This document shows, in pieces, positions 53,439-63,377 of a DNA stretch of 64,000 nt; position 1 is the first letter of the stretch, and every line of letters starts with the position of its first letter. Both the position numbers and the translations under genes were made by a program. Below the pieces are notes generated by a model. The model saw nothing but the letters and a program-made list of their open reading frames with translations. It was not told the DNA's origin and did not search any database. Where the stretch lies: NCBI RefSeq assembly GCF_029871235.1, contig NZ_SSOM01000074.1, positions 78,111 to 142,110 on the forward strand, given 5' to 3'. Origin of the DNA: Pseudomonas sp. BN411. GTDB lineage: Bacteria > Pseudomonadota > Gammaproteobacteria > Pseudomonadales > Pseudomonadaceae.

Positions 53439-54320
53439 ATGAATCAAGGGCACGACAGCATGCAGCCAGGCGGCGTCTGGGCCTTGAAACCCCTGGCCGA
53501 CATGACGACAGCGGAATTCCACGACTGGCAGAAGTTGCTGGAGGAGCGTACCGGCGTGGTGGTCAGCGACCAGCGCCGCTCCTTCCTCCAGGCCAATCTC
53601 AGCGCGCGCATGCGTGAGCTGGGGGTGCAGGACTACTCCAGCTACTACCGTCAGGTCACCGATGGCCCGCGTGGCGCGGTGGAATGGTCGACCCTGCTGG
53701 ATCGGCTGACCGTGCAGGAGACCCGCTTCTTCCGTCACCCGGCTTCCTTCGAGCTGCTCACCGATTATCTGCGGGGGCGTATCGAGGCTGGTCTTGCCCG
53801 GCCCCTGGAAATCTGGAGCGTGGGTTGCTCCAGTGGTGAAGAACCCTATTCGCTGGCCATGCTGGCAGCCGAGGCCCTTGGCGGTACCGAACGACCGGAT
53901 TACTTCGGCGTGACCGGCACCGACATCAGCCTCAGCGCCCTGGCCAAGGCCCGTGAGGGCCTGTATGGCGCAAGGCGCCTGGAACAACTGGAAGCAGCCC
54001 TCACCAAGCGCTATTTCCAGGTCCAGGACGATGGCCGTTACAAGATAGTGCCGAGCCTGGCCGCACGGGTGTGCTGCGCACGGCTCAATGTGCTGGAACT
54101 GGCGAAGGCGCCAATGTCCGGCATGGACGTAATTTTCTGTCAGAACCTGTTGATCTACTTCCGCCGTTGGCGGCGCCGCGAAATCCTCAACCGCTTGGCC
54201 GAGCGCCTGGCGCCGGGAGGCTTGATGGTGCTGGGTGTCGGCGAAGTGGTGGGGTGGCAGCACCCGGATCTCGATCCGGTGCCCAATGAACAGGTTCTGG
54301 CATTCACCCGGAAGGGATAG
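53439..54320 (+). CDS. pilK: Chemotaxis methyltransferase PilK
   Basis: CheR-family methyltransferase predicted to methylate PilJ. 293 residues. SAM-binding segment WSVGCSSGEEPYSLAML near residues 127-143, N-terminal CheR helical domain (residues 20-90), and DVIFCQNLLIYF near 229-240. Two possible starts, 53439 and 53460 (MQPGGVW), differ by seven residues; the first is kept for length. It overlaps none of its neighbours: chpA begins 9 nt after the stop. Confidence 0.94.
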   Translation: MNQGHDSMQPGGVWALKPLADMTTAEFHDWQKLLEERTGVVVSDQRRSFLQANLSARMRELGVQDYSSYYRQVTDGPRGAVEWSTLLDRLTVQETRFFRHPASFELLTDYLRGRIEAGLARPLEIWSVGCSSGEEPYSLAMLAAEALGGTERPDYFGVTGTDISLSALAKAREGLYGARRLEQLEAALTKRYFQVQDDGRYKIVPSLAARVCCARLNVLELAKAPMSGMDVIFCQNLLIYFRRWRRREILNRLAERLAPGGLMVLGVGEVVGWQHPDLDPVPNEQVLAFTRKG

Positions 54321-54329
54321 CAGACGGCT

Positions 54330-57300
54330 ATGACTGATCGGCACGACTACGTCGCCCTCGAGTGGGTCAAGGGCGAGATCGCGGAAACCCTGAAGCAGGC
54401 GCGGCAGGCTCTGGAGGATTTCGTCGAAAATCCCCAGGACCCGACGCGCATGCGTTTCTGCCTGACCTATATCCATCAGGTCCAGGGCACGCTGCAGATG
54501 GTCGAGTTCTACGGCGCGGCCCTGCTCGCCGAAGAAATGGAGCGTCTTGCCCAAGCCCTGATGGAAGGCCGCGCGGCCAACCGGGGCGAGGCCCTGGAAG
54601 TGCTGATGCAGGCCATCCTGCAGCTGCCGCCCTACCTGGACCGCATCCAGAGTGCCCGCCGCGACCTGCCGATGGTCCTGCTGCCGCTGCTCAACGACCT
54701 GCGTGCTGCCCGTGGCGACAACCTGCTCTCGGAAACCAGCCTGTTCGCCCCGGACCTTTCCAGCGTTCTGCCGGCGCTGTCGATGGACACCCTGGCGCGC
54801 ATGCGTACTGCCGACCTGCCGGTGCTACTGCGCAAACTGCGGCAGATGCTGCAGACCGCCCTGGTGGGCGTGATCCGCAACCAGGACCTGGCCACCAACC
54901 TGGGCTACATGGCTCGGGTGTTCGCGCGTCTCGAATCTCTTTGCCAGGACGCGCCGCTCGGCCCGCTCTGGCAGATCGCCTCCGGCCTGGTGGAAGGCCT
55001 GGCCAATGGCTCCGTGGTCAACGGTTCCTCGGTACGCAACCTGCTGCGCCAGGTCGACATGGAACTCAAACGCCTGCTCGAAGAGGGCGCCGATGGTTTC
55101 AACCAGGCGGCTTCGGAAGAGCTGGTGAAGAACCTGCTGTTCTACATCGCCAAGGCCCCGGCCCAGTCGCCGCGCATTCGCGCCCTGAAAGAGCGCTATC
55201 GCCTCGACGAGGCCCTGCCCGATACCGCCGTGGTGGACGAGGAGCGTGCCCGTCTCGCTGGCCCCGACCGCGATGCCATGCGCTCGGTGGTCACTGCCCT
55301 CTGTGAAGAGCTGGTGCGGGTCAAGGACAGTCTCGACCTGTTCGTGCGCAGCGACCGCTCCGGCGTCGCCGAACTGGATTCCCTGCTGCCGCCGCTCAAG
55401 CAGATCGCCGACACACTGGCGGTGCTCGGTTTCGGCCAGCCGCGCCGGGTGATCCTCGACCAGATCGACGTCATCCACGGCCTGTCCCTGGGGCAGCGCG
55501 ATCCCAGCGATGCGGTGCTGATGGATGTGGCCGGTGCACTGCTCTACGTCGAAGCCACCCTGGCCGGTATGGTCGGCCCGGCGGAGCAAGGCGCGGCGGA
55601 AGAAAGTCACCTGCCCACCACCGATGTGGCGCAGATCCACCAACTGGTGATCAAGGAGGCGCGCAATGGCCTGGAACAGGCCAAGGACGCCATCATCGAA
55701 TTCATCGCTTCGCAGTGGAACCATGAGCACCTGGCCCGCGTGCCGGAGCTGCTGACTCAGGCTCGCGGCGGAATGGCGATGATCCCGCTGCCGCGCGCCG
55801 CGGCCCTGCTCGAAGCCTGCAACCGCTACATCCTCGAACAACTGCTGGCGCGCAAGGCCGTGCCCAACTGGCAGAGCCTGGACACCCTGGCCGACGCCAT
55901 CACCAGCGTCGAGTACTACCTCGAACGCCTGTCCGAGGACCATGCCGCCCAGGGTGACCTGATCCTCGACGTCGCCGAGGAAAGCCTCGGCGCCCTGGGT
56001 TATCCGCTGCAGGAGAAGCCTTCCATCCTCGACCGCGTGGAAGAGGAAGAAGCCCCGGCGCCCCTGGCCGATCCGCTGCAGGAAATTGAAGTACTGGCCG
56101 CCGAAGAGTCGGAGCTGCACCAGCACCTGGACCCGGAAGACGAGCCGGAAGCCGTCATGCCCCAGGCTGCGGACTTCGGGCTTGCGGACGACGGCCTCGA
56201 CCTGTCGGCACCGCTGGAACCGGTTCAACTCGCCGAAGCGCCGGCCGACGAAGGCGAGCTGCTGGTCTCCGACGACAATTGGAGCCTGGGCGAACTGGAA
56301 GCCGAGCCGGCTGCCGAGAGCATCGATCTCAGCCTGGATGCGCCGCTGGAGCTGGCCGAAGCCACTGTGGCCCCGGCCACCGAGGGCGAGCTGCTGGTAT
56401 CCGACGACAACTGGAGCCTGGGCGAGCTGGAAGCTGAGTCGGCTGCCGAGAGCATCGACCTCAGCCTGGATGCGCCGCTGGAACTGGCCGAAGCCACTGT
56501 GGCCCCGGCCGCCGAAGGCGAGCTGCTGGTATCCGACGACAACTGGAGCCTGGGCGAGCTGGAAGCCGAACCGGCTGCCGAGAGCATCGACCTCAGCCTG
56601 GATGCGCCGCTGGGGCTGGCCGAAGCCACCGTGGCCCCGGCCGCCGAGGGCGAGCTGCTGGTCTCCGACGACAACTGGAGTCTGGGCGAGCTGGAAGCCG
56701 AGCCGGCTGCCGAAAGCATCGATCTCAGCCTGGACATGCCGCTGGAGTTGACCGCAGCGGCTGCCCCCTTGGCTGACGACAACACCTGGAGCCTGGAGGA
56801 TCTGACCGCCGACGCGGCGGACCTCGTTACCGAGCCCGCCCTGGATACGCCGGCCAAGCCCGAGGCCATTGCCTTCCGGGAGCTGGAGTCCGTGTTGCTG
56901 CCGGTAGGCGAAGCCCTCCCCAGCCTCGATCTGGACGAACTGGAAAGCCTGCCCGCCGAAACCGAAGTACCGGTCGCAGGCGATGGCGAACTGCTGAACC
57001 TCAGCCTCGACGAGCCGCTGGAGTTCGACGAAGGCCAGCCGTTACCGAGCTTCGATCTGGCCGATCTGGAAGAGCTGCCGCCTGCCTTGCCGGGCGATCC
57101 GCCGGCGCTGGACATGTCGCTGGAGAACTTCGAAGCGCTGCCCAGCCTGGACTTCGACGAGCTGGACAGCCTGCCAGGCGCCGAGCCGGTGGCTGAACTG
57201 GACGCCTTGAATCTGGAGGACCTGCCGGCGCCCCTGGAGTGGGACGAAGCCGCTCTCGCCGAGCTTGGCCTTCCGGAAGTGGAACTGCCCAGCGCACCGC

Positions 57301-60300
57301 TGGAAGAACCTGTTGTGGAGCCCGCCGCCGAGCGGCCGCTGTCCCTCGCCGAGGTGATGGCAGCGCCGGTGCCGGCATTCAACCCGCCGGCCCGCGACGT
57401 GCCGCCGAGCCTGTTGCCGCCGCCCGCCGACGAAGAACCGATAGACGACGAACTACAGGAAGTCTTCATCGAAGAAGCCGGCGAAGTGCTGGAGACCCTG
57501 GCTGAATACCTGCCACGCTGGCGGGCCGACAGCAACGACCGCGACTCGCTGGGTGAAGTGCGTCGCGCCTTCCACACCCTCAAGGGCAGTGGACGCATGG
57601 TCCGTGCGCTGATCATCGGCGAGCTGTCCTGGTCGGTCGAGAACCTGCTGAACCGCGTGCTGGACCGCAGCATCGAAACCGACGAGCCGGTGTATCAGGT
57701 GGTCCAGGACGTGGTCGACCTGCTGCCCGCCCTGGTCGAGGAGTACGCCGCCAAGGCCCAGCGCCAGCGCGACGACGTCGACCTGCTGGCCGCCACGGCC
57801 CATGCGCTGGCCAAGGGGCAGAGCCTCCCAAAATCTGAAGCCCCAGGTTCAGAGCAGGCCGTCGAGCCCGCGGGCGAGCTGCATGCTCCTGTCATCACCG
57901 AATCCGGTGAGGCCATGGACCCGCAGTTGCTGGAAATCTTCCGCAACGAGGCGGAGCTGCACCTGGAAACCCTCGCCGGCTTCATCAAGGCTTGCGACCA
58001 GGAGTTGCCCCAGACGGTCAACGATGACCTCCAGCGTGCCCTGCACACCCTCAAGGGCAGTGCGCACATGGCCGGCATCATGCCCATCGCGGAAATCGCC
58101 ACGCCCCTGGAAAAGCTGGCCAAGGAATACAAGACCAACCTGCTCAGCATCGACCTGTCCGAGGCCGAGCTGCTGCATGAGGCGCTGAAGCTGCTGCGTC
58201 AGGGAGTGGCCCAGTTGGACAGCACGCCGCTGGCGCCGGTCCCCGGCAGTGAGGCGCTGCTGGAACGCATCCGGAAGCTGCATCAGGACCGCCTGGATGC
58301 CGCCAACGCCGCGCGCCGAGACGACAAGGGTGAGACCCGCGACCCGCAGATGATCTCCCTGTTCCTCGCCGAGGGCATGGACATCCTGCTGGACGCCGAA
58401 GACCTGCTGCGCCGCTGGCGCGAGCACCCTGCCGAGCGCCAGGAGCTGGGCGCACTGCTGGAAGAGCTGACCACCCTCGGCCGTGGCGCCGAGTTGGCCG
58501 AGCTGCCGCAGATCGAAGAACTCTGCGAGGCCCTGCTGGATGTCTATGGCGCGGTCGATGAAGGCAGCCTGCCGGTCAGCGAGCGTTTCTTCGACGAAGC
58601 CGAAGCGGCCCACGAGGCCCTGATCGGCATGATGGACCAGGTGGCCGCCGCGCTGGAGGTTACGCCTCAGCCCGAGCGCGCCCAGGCCCTGCGCGACCTG
58701 TTGCAGGAAGTGGTGGACCCGGTGGCCCTGGCGCTGCTGGAGCCCGGCATCCCGGACCTGGAAATCGAAGAGCTGGACGCGGATACCGCCGACTGGGCGC
58801 GTGCCGGAGACAATCCGCCGTTGCCGGAACCGGCGGAAGAAGCCCAGGTGCTGGAGGACGTCGCGCTTCCCGAGCTGGCTTCGTTCGAACCCGAGGAATT
58901 GCCCGAGGCTGCGCCGCTGGACCAGGTCCCGGCCACGCTGGACGAAGAAATGGTGTCCATCTTCCTCGATGAGGCGGTGGATATCCTCGACAGCGCGGGC
59001 AAGGCCCTGGAACGCTGGCTAGGCGAGCCGGGCAACAACCCGGCATTGCTGGCCCTGCAACGTGACCTGCACACCCTCAAGGGCGGTGCACGCATGGCCG
59101 AGATCCGTCCCATCGGCGATCTCGCCCACGAGCTGGAGTCCCTTTACGAAGGGTTGGTGGATCGTCGCTACAGCCATTCGCCGCGTCTCGCCGGCCTGCT
59201 GCAGTCCAGCCATGACTGCCTGGCCTCGCTGCTGGAGCAGCTCCAGGCGCGCCGCGCGCTGTCCGACCCGCTGCAACTGATCCAGGACATCCGTGGCTTC
59301 CGCCAGGGCGGTGCGCAGAGCCTGTCGGCCGCCGTGGTGCAGCCGCTGCCTGAATCCGAAGCCTTCGATGCGTTGGACTTCGAGTCGGAGGGAGGCGCTG
59401 ACCTGGGCGAATCGCCGGCGGCCGCCAATGACGCGCAGGCGGAAGAAGACGACGAAGTCCTCACCGAACTTGTCGCCGATGAGCCCGAGGCCGAGTTGCC
59501 AGCGCTTCGAGTTGCCGAAGAGCCGGCCGTCTACGTCGTGCCCCAGGCCTTCGACAGCGACCAGGACCCGGAACTGGTGGAAATCTTCCTCGAGGAAGGT
59601 TTCGACATCCTCGACAGTGCCGGCGCCGCCCTGCAGCGCTGGATCGAGGACCCGGACAACAGCCTCGAAATCGAAGCCCTGCAGCGTGACCTGCACACCC
59701 TCAAGGGCGGTGCGCGGATGGCCGAGATCGGTCCCATCGGCGATCTCGCCCACGAACTGGAATTCCTTTACGAAGGCCTCTGCGGCGGTCGCCTGCGCGC
59801 CAGCCCGGCGCTGTTCAGCCTGCTGCAGGCCTGCCAGGACCGTCTGAGCGAAATGCTCGACGCGGTGCGCGTGCGCCGTCCGCTGCCGGATGGCCAGGCA
59901 CTGATCGAAGCCATCAAGCACTGGCGCGCCAACCCCACCGAACAACTGAGCATGCCCACTGCGGTGCGCTTGCAGCCGGTGGTCGAGGACGAACTGGAGG
60001 CGGTGGCCGAGGCGGACATCCTCGATATCTTCCTGGAAGAGGCCGATGACCTGCTGGAGTCCATGGAAGCGGCCATCGGTCGCTGGGAAGAGGCCCGCGA
60101 CGACGGCGCCCACGTGGACGAACTGCTGCGTGTACTGCACACCCTCAAGGGCGGTGCGCGCCTGGCCGGGCAGAAGCGCCTGGGCGACCTCACCCATGAC
60201 CTGGAACAACACCTGATCGAGGCGCAGCAACAGGGCGCGCCCTGGCCGGAGAGCCTGTTCCTCGACGTTCAATCGGGCTACGAAGGCTTGCAGGCGGAAC

Positions 60301-62348
60301 TGGAAGAGCTGCGCCAGCAACTCGACCGGAGCCTGGCCGAAGAACTGCCGGTGCCCACCCCGGCGCCGCGCCAGCCGGAACTGCCCCAGCTGGCCGCACC
60401 GATAGTCGCGGCCAGCGCTCAGCCCCTGGTGGTTGGCGAGGAGCGCGTGCTGCCCTTCGTCCAGCGGGCTCGTGAAGCCGCCCAGGAAGCCGCTGCTCGC
60501 CGTGCCCCGCAGGAACTGGTGAAAGTACCGGCGGAGCTGCTCGAAGGCCTGGTCAACCTGGCCGGTGAAACCTCCATCTTCCGTGGCCGCGTGGAACAGC
60601 AGGTCAGCGACTTCAGCTTCACCCTGAGCGAGATGGAAGCCACCATTGAGCGGGTGCGCGACCAGCTTCGCCGTCTCGATACCGAGACCCAGGCGCAGAT
60701 CCTCAGTCGCTACCAGGCCGAGGCCGAACGCGCCGGCTACGAGGACTTCGACCCGCTGGAAATGGACCGCCACTCGCAGCTGCAGCAGCTGTCGCGGGCG
60801 TTGTTCGAATCCGCGTCCGACTTGCTCGACCTCAAGGAAACCCTGGCGGCGAAGAACCGCGACGCGGAAACCCTGCTGCTGCAACAGGCACGGGTGAACA
60901 CCGAGCTGCAGGAAGGCCTGATGCGCACCCGCATGGTGCCCTTCGACCGCCTGGTGCCGCGTCTGCGTCGCATCGTCCGGCAGGTGGCCAGCGAACTCGA
61001 TAAACAGGTGGAATTCGTCGTCGGCAACGCCGAAGGCGAAATGGACCGTACCGTGCTGGAACGCATGGTGGCGCCGCTGGAACACATGCTGCGCAACGCG
61101 GTCGACCACGGCATCGAGAATGCCGAGGCACGCCGTGCTGCCGGCAAGTCTTCGAGCGGCACCATTCGCCTGAATCTCGGTCGCGAGGGTGGGGATATCG
61201 TCCTGACCCTGGCCGACGACGGCGCCGGCATCAAGTTCGAAGCGGTGCGCCGCAAGGCCATCGAGCGCGGCATGATGGACGCCGAGTCCGACCTGTCGGA
61301 CCACGAAGTGCTGCAGTTCATCCTCGAACCGGGCTTCTCCACCGCCGACAAGGTCACCCAGATTTCCGGCCGTGGCGTCGGCATGGACGTGGTGCATTCC
61401 GAGGTGAAACAGCTCGGCGGCACCATGAGCATCGACTCGACGCCGGGCGAGGGCAGCCGCTTCCTCATCCGCCTGCCGTTCACCGTGTCGGTGAACCGCG
61501 CGCTGATGGTGCTCTCCGGCGAGGACCTCTACGCCATCCCGCTGAATACCATCGAAGGTATCGTGCGGGTTTCGCCCTACGAGCTGGAAACCTATTACCA
61601 GCCGGACGCACCGCGCTTCGAGTACGCCGGGCAGAACTACGAGCTGAAGTACCTGGGCGACCTGCTGGACAACGGCCAGCAGCCCAAGCTGGTAGGCCAG
61701 AGCCTGCCGCTGCCGGTGATCCTGGTGCGCTCTTCCGAGCACGCCGTGGCCGTGCAGGTGGACGCCCTGGTGGGTTCCCGCGAAATCGTGGTGAAGAGTC
61801 TCGGCGCGCAATTCGCTGGGGTCCACGGCATCTCCGGCGCCACCATCCTCGGTGACGGCCGAGTGGTGGTGATCCTCGACCTGCTGGCGACCATCCGTTC
61901 GCGTCACGCGCACCTGGTGCAACCGCTGCTGCGTACGGCCAGCGCCAACCTGCTGCCGGTGGAGGTGGACGTGGAGCGTCCGCCGCTGGTGATGGTGGTG
62001 GACGACTCGGTGACCGTGCGCAAGGTCACCAGCCGCCTGCTGGAGCGCAACGGCATGAACGTGCTCACCGCCAAGGACGGGGTAGATGCCATTGCCCTGC
62101 TGCAGGAGCAACGTCCTGACATCATGCTGCTGGACATCGAGATGCCGCGCATGGACGGCTTCGAAGTGGCGACCCTGGTGCGCCATGACGAACGCCTGAA
62201 GGACCTGCCGATCATCATGATCACCTCGCGTACCGGCGAGAAACACCGCGAGCGCGCCATGGCCATCGGCGTAAATGACTACCTGGGCAAGCCCTATCAG
62301 GAGTCCTTGCTGCTCGAAACCATCCAGCATCTGGTCAAACGGACATGA
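54330..62348 (+). CDS. chpA: Hybrid multi-phosphotransfer histidine kinase ChpA, long form
   Basis: Central CheA-like kinase of Pil-Chp signalling. 2672 residues, about 200 more than I recall for P. aeruginosa ChpA (2472). Histidine-phosphotransfer sites: His49 in TYIHQVQGTL (diverged), then five HTLKG sites at His1082, His1239, His1581, His1789 and His1937; a TTLGRGAELAEL segment near residue 1380 resembles the known threonine variant (Tpt). Residues about 2065-2190 are dimerisation; the ATPase has an N-box (Asn2256), LADDGAGIKFE and SGRGVGMDV; then a CheW-like domain and a C-terminal receiver with Asp2602. Residues 641-807 are a tandem acidic repeat. chpB overlaps by ATGA. Confidence 0.96.
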   Translation: MTDRHDYVALEWVKGEIAETLKQARQALEDFVENPQDPTRMRFCLTYIHQVQGTLQMVEFYGAALLAEEMERLAQALMEGRAANRGEALEVLMQAILQLPPYLDRIQSARRDLPMVLLPLLNDLRAARGDNLLSETSLFAPDLSSVLPALSMDTLARMRTADLPVLLRKLRQMLQTALVGVIRNQDLATNLGYMARVFARLESLCQDAPLGPLWQIASGLVEGLANGSVVNGSSVRNLLRQVDMELKRLLEEGADGFNQAASEELVKNLLFYIAKAPAQSPRIRALKERYRLDEALPDTAVVDEERARLAGPDRDAMRSVVTALCEELVRVKDSLDLFVRSDRSGVAELDSLLPPLKQIADTLAVLGFGQPRRVILDQIDVIHGLSLGQRDPSDAVLMDVAGALLYVEATLAGMVGPAEQGAAEESHLPTTDVAQIHQLVIKEARNGLEQAKDAIIEFIASQWNHEHLARVPELLTQARGGMAMIPLPRAAALLEACNRYILEQLLARKAVPNWQSLDTLADAITSVEYYLERLSEDHAAQGDLILDVAEESLGALGYPLQEKPSILDRVEEEEAPAPLADPLQEIEVLAAEESELHQHLDPEDEPEAVMPQAADFGLADDGLDLSAPLEPVQLAEAPADEGELLVSDDNWSLGELEAEPAAESIDLSLDAPLELAEATVAPATEGELLVSDDNWSLGELEAESAAESIDLSLDAPLELAEATVAPAAEGELLVSDDNWSLGELEAEPAAESIDLSLDAPLGLAEATVAPAAEGELLVSDDNWSLGELEAEPAAESIDLSLDMPLELTAAAAPLADDNTWSLEDLTADAADLVTEPALDTPAKPEAIAFRELESVLLPVGEALPSLDLDELESLPAETEVPVAGDGELLNLSLDEPLEFDEGQPLPSFDLADLEELPPALPGDPPALDMSLENFEALPSLDFDELDSLPGAEPVAELDALNLEDLPAPLEWDEAALAELGLPEVELPSAPLEEPVVEPAAERPLSLAEVMAAPVPAFNPPARDVPPSLLPPPADEEPIDDELQEVFIEEAGEVLETLAEYLPRWRADSNDRDSLGEVRRAFHTLKGSGRMVRALIIGELSWSVENLLNRVLDRSIETDEPVYQVVQDVVDLLPALVEEYAAKAQRQRDDVDLLAATAHALAKGQSLPKSEAPGSEQAVEPAGELHAPVITESGEAMDPQLLEIFRNEAELHLETLAGFIKACDQELPQTVNDDLQRALHTLKGSAHMAGIMPIAEIATPLEKLAKEYKTNLLSIDLSEAELLHEALKLLRQGVAQLDSTPLAPVPGSEALLERIRKLHQDRLDAANAARRDDKGETRDPQMISLFLAEGMDILLDAEDLLRRWREHPAERQELGALLEELTTLGRGAELAELPQIEELCEALLDVYGAVDEGSLPVSERFFDEAEAAHEALIGMMDQVAAALEVTPQPERAQALRDLLQEVVDPVALALLEPGIPDLEIEELDADTADWARAGDNPPLPEPAEEAQVLEDVALPELASFEPEELPEAAPLDQVPATLDEEMVSIFLDEAVDILDSAGKALERWLGEPGNNPALLALQRDLHTLKGGARMAEIRPIGDLAHELESLYEGLVDRRYSHSPRLAGLLQSSHDCLASLLEQLQARRALSDPLQLIQDIRGFRQGGAQSLSAAVVQPLPESEAFDALDFESEGGADLGESPAAANDAQAEEDDEVLTELVADEPEAELPALRVAEEPAVYVVPQAFDSDQDPELVEIFLEEGFDILDSAGAALQRWIEDPDNSLEIEALQRDLHTLKGGARMAEIGPIGDLAHELEFLYEGLCGGRLRASPALFSLLQACQDRLSEMLDAVRVRRPLPDGQALIEAIKHWRANPTEQLSMPTAVRLQPVVEDELEAVAEADILDIFLEEADDLLESMEAAIGRWEEARDDGAHVDELLRVLHTLKGGARLAGQKRLGDLTHDLEQHLIEAQQQGAPWPESLFLDVQSGYEGLQAELEELRQQLDRSLAEELPVPTPAPRQPELPQLAAPIVAASAQPLVVGEERVLPFVQRAREAAQEAAARRAPQELVKVPAELLEGLVNLAGETSIFRGRVEQQVSDFSFTLSEMEATIERVRDQLRRLDTETQAQILSRYQAEAERAGYEDFDPLEMDRHSQLQQLSRALFESASDLLDLKETLAAKNRDAETLLLQQARVNTELQEGLMRTRMVPFDRLVPRLRRIVRQVASELDKQVEFVVGNAEGEMDRTVLERMVAPLEHMLRNAVDHGIENAEARRAAGKSSSGTIRLNLGREGGDIVLTLADDGAGIKFEAVRRKAIERGMMDAESDLSDHEVLQFILEPGFSTADKVTQISGRGVGMDVVHSEVKQLGGTMSIDSTPGEGSRFLIRLPFTVSVNRALMVLSGEDLYAIPLNTIEGIVRVSPYELETYYQPDAPRFEYAGQNYELKYLGDLLDNGQQPKLVGQSLPLPVILVRSSEHAVAVQVDALVGSREIVVKSLGAQFAGVHGISGATILGDGRVVVILDLLATIRSRHAHLVQPLLRTASANLLPVEVDVERPPLVMVVDDSVTVRKVTSRLLERNGMNVLTAKDGVDAIALLQEQRPDIMLLDIEMPRMDGFEVATLVRHDERLKDLPIIMITSRTGEKHRERAMAIGVNDYLGKPYQESLLLETIQHLVKRT
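56250..56750 (+). repeat. 132-bp tandem repeat inside chpA (3.8 copies)
   Basis: Units start at 56250, 56382, 56514 and 56646 with an exact 132-bp (44-codon) period; the fourth is partial. Each codes EGELLVSDDNWSLGELEA then AAESIDLSLDAPLELAEAT with few changes. The copies differ at scattered, mostly synonymous or A/T/S-type positions. The encoded stretch is an acidic linker between the N-terminal part and the first HTLKG domain. Confidence 0.92.
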
Positions 62349-63364
62349 CAGAGAAGACTTCCGCACGCATCGCCGTGCTCGCCGACACCTCGTTGCAGCG
62401 CCATGTGCTGCAGCAGGCGCTGACCGGAAACGGCTACCAGGTGGTGCTCAACAGCGACCCCGCCCGCCTCGATGAGGAAGCCCTGGGGGCCTGCGAAACG
62501 GACCTCTGGCTGGTGGATCTGGCCCTGTCCGAAGACTCGCCCCTGGTGGACAACCTGCTGGAACACGCCAGCGCACCGGTGCTGTTCGGCGAGGGGCACG
62601 CACCCGAGCGCCATTCCGAGCACTACCCGCGCTGGGAACGGCGCCTGTTCGGCAAGCTGAAGAAACTGGTGGGTGATCCGGCGGTGGCGGTAGGGCCGAG
62701 CCTGGAAACCCTGCTGGCCGAGGCGCAGCGTCCGTCCCGCCTGGAGCTGCCCAGGGCGCTTGCCGATACCCCGTTGGTGGCGGGCGAGCCCGCGCGCCAG
62801 GTTTGGCTGCTGGCCGCTTCCCTCGGTGGTCCGGCGGCGGTCAAGGCGTTCCTCGACGCGCTGCCTGGCGGCCTGCCTATCGGGTTCATCTATGCCCAAC
62901 ACATCGACCCCAGCTTCGAGGGCGCGCTGCCCCAAGCAGTCGGTCGCCACAGCCAGTGGCACGTCAACCAGGCCCGCCATGCCGACGCCGTGCGTTGCGG
63001 CGAAGTGGTGGTGGTGCCCATCAGCCGCGAGCTGAATTTCGCCGACGACGGCCGCATGCAGGTGGGCGAACGCCCCTGGCCGGAACCCTACAGCCCGTCC
63101 ATCGACCAGGCCATGCTCAACCTCGCCCAGCACTTCGGCGCCCAGTGCGGCGTCATCGCCTTCAGCGGCATGGGCAGCGACGGCAGTGCCGCCGCCGCCT
63201 ACCTGCGCCGCCAGGGCGGGTTGATCTGGACCCAGAGCGCCGAATCCTGCGCCTGTTCGAGCATGCCCGACAGCCTGCGCGAAGGTGGCTACAGCGGCTT
63301 CAGCGGCGACCCGCGCGAGCTGGCCGCCAAGCTGGTCGAACATCTGGCCGCGCAGTTCAGCTAA
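62345..63364 (+). CDS. chpB: Chemotaxis methylesterase ChpB
   Basis: CheB-family methylesterase that removes methyl groups from PilJ. 339 residues. The C-terminal esterase domain (about 150-339) shows the catalytic Ser in LLAASLGGPAAV, the His in YAQHIDPSFEG and the Asp in FSGMGSDGSAAAA. The N-terminal half resembles a receiver in outline but is diverged (VLADTSLQRHVL; LWLVDLALSED), so phospho-regulation is uncertain. The start overlaps the chpA stop (ATGA). Confidence 0.94.
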   Translation: MTEKTSARIAVLADTSLQRHVLQQALTGNGYQVVLNSDPARLDEEALGACETDLWLVDLALSEDSPLVDNLLEHASAPVLFGEGHAPERHSEHYPRWERRLFGKLKKLVGDPAVAVGPSLETLLAEAQRPSRLELPRALADTPLVAGEPARQVWLLAASLGGPAAVKAFLDALPGGLPIGFIYAQHIDPSFEGALPQAVGRHSQWHVNQARHADAVRCGEVVVVPISRELNFADDGRMQVGERPWPEPYSPSIDQAMLNLAQHFGAQCGVIAFSGMGSDGSAAAAYLRRQGGLIWTQSAESCACSSMPDSLREGGYSGFSGDPRELAAKLVEHLAAQFS

Positions 63365-63377
63365 CCCAGGATTTCCC

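Noticed and set aside
59019..62366. 1115-codon open frame antisense to chpA
   Set aside because: It mirrors the third-position bias of a long GC-rich gene on the other strand. Its translation is His/Gln/Val/Leu-rich with no family motif, and chpA is certain.
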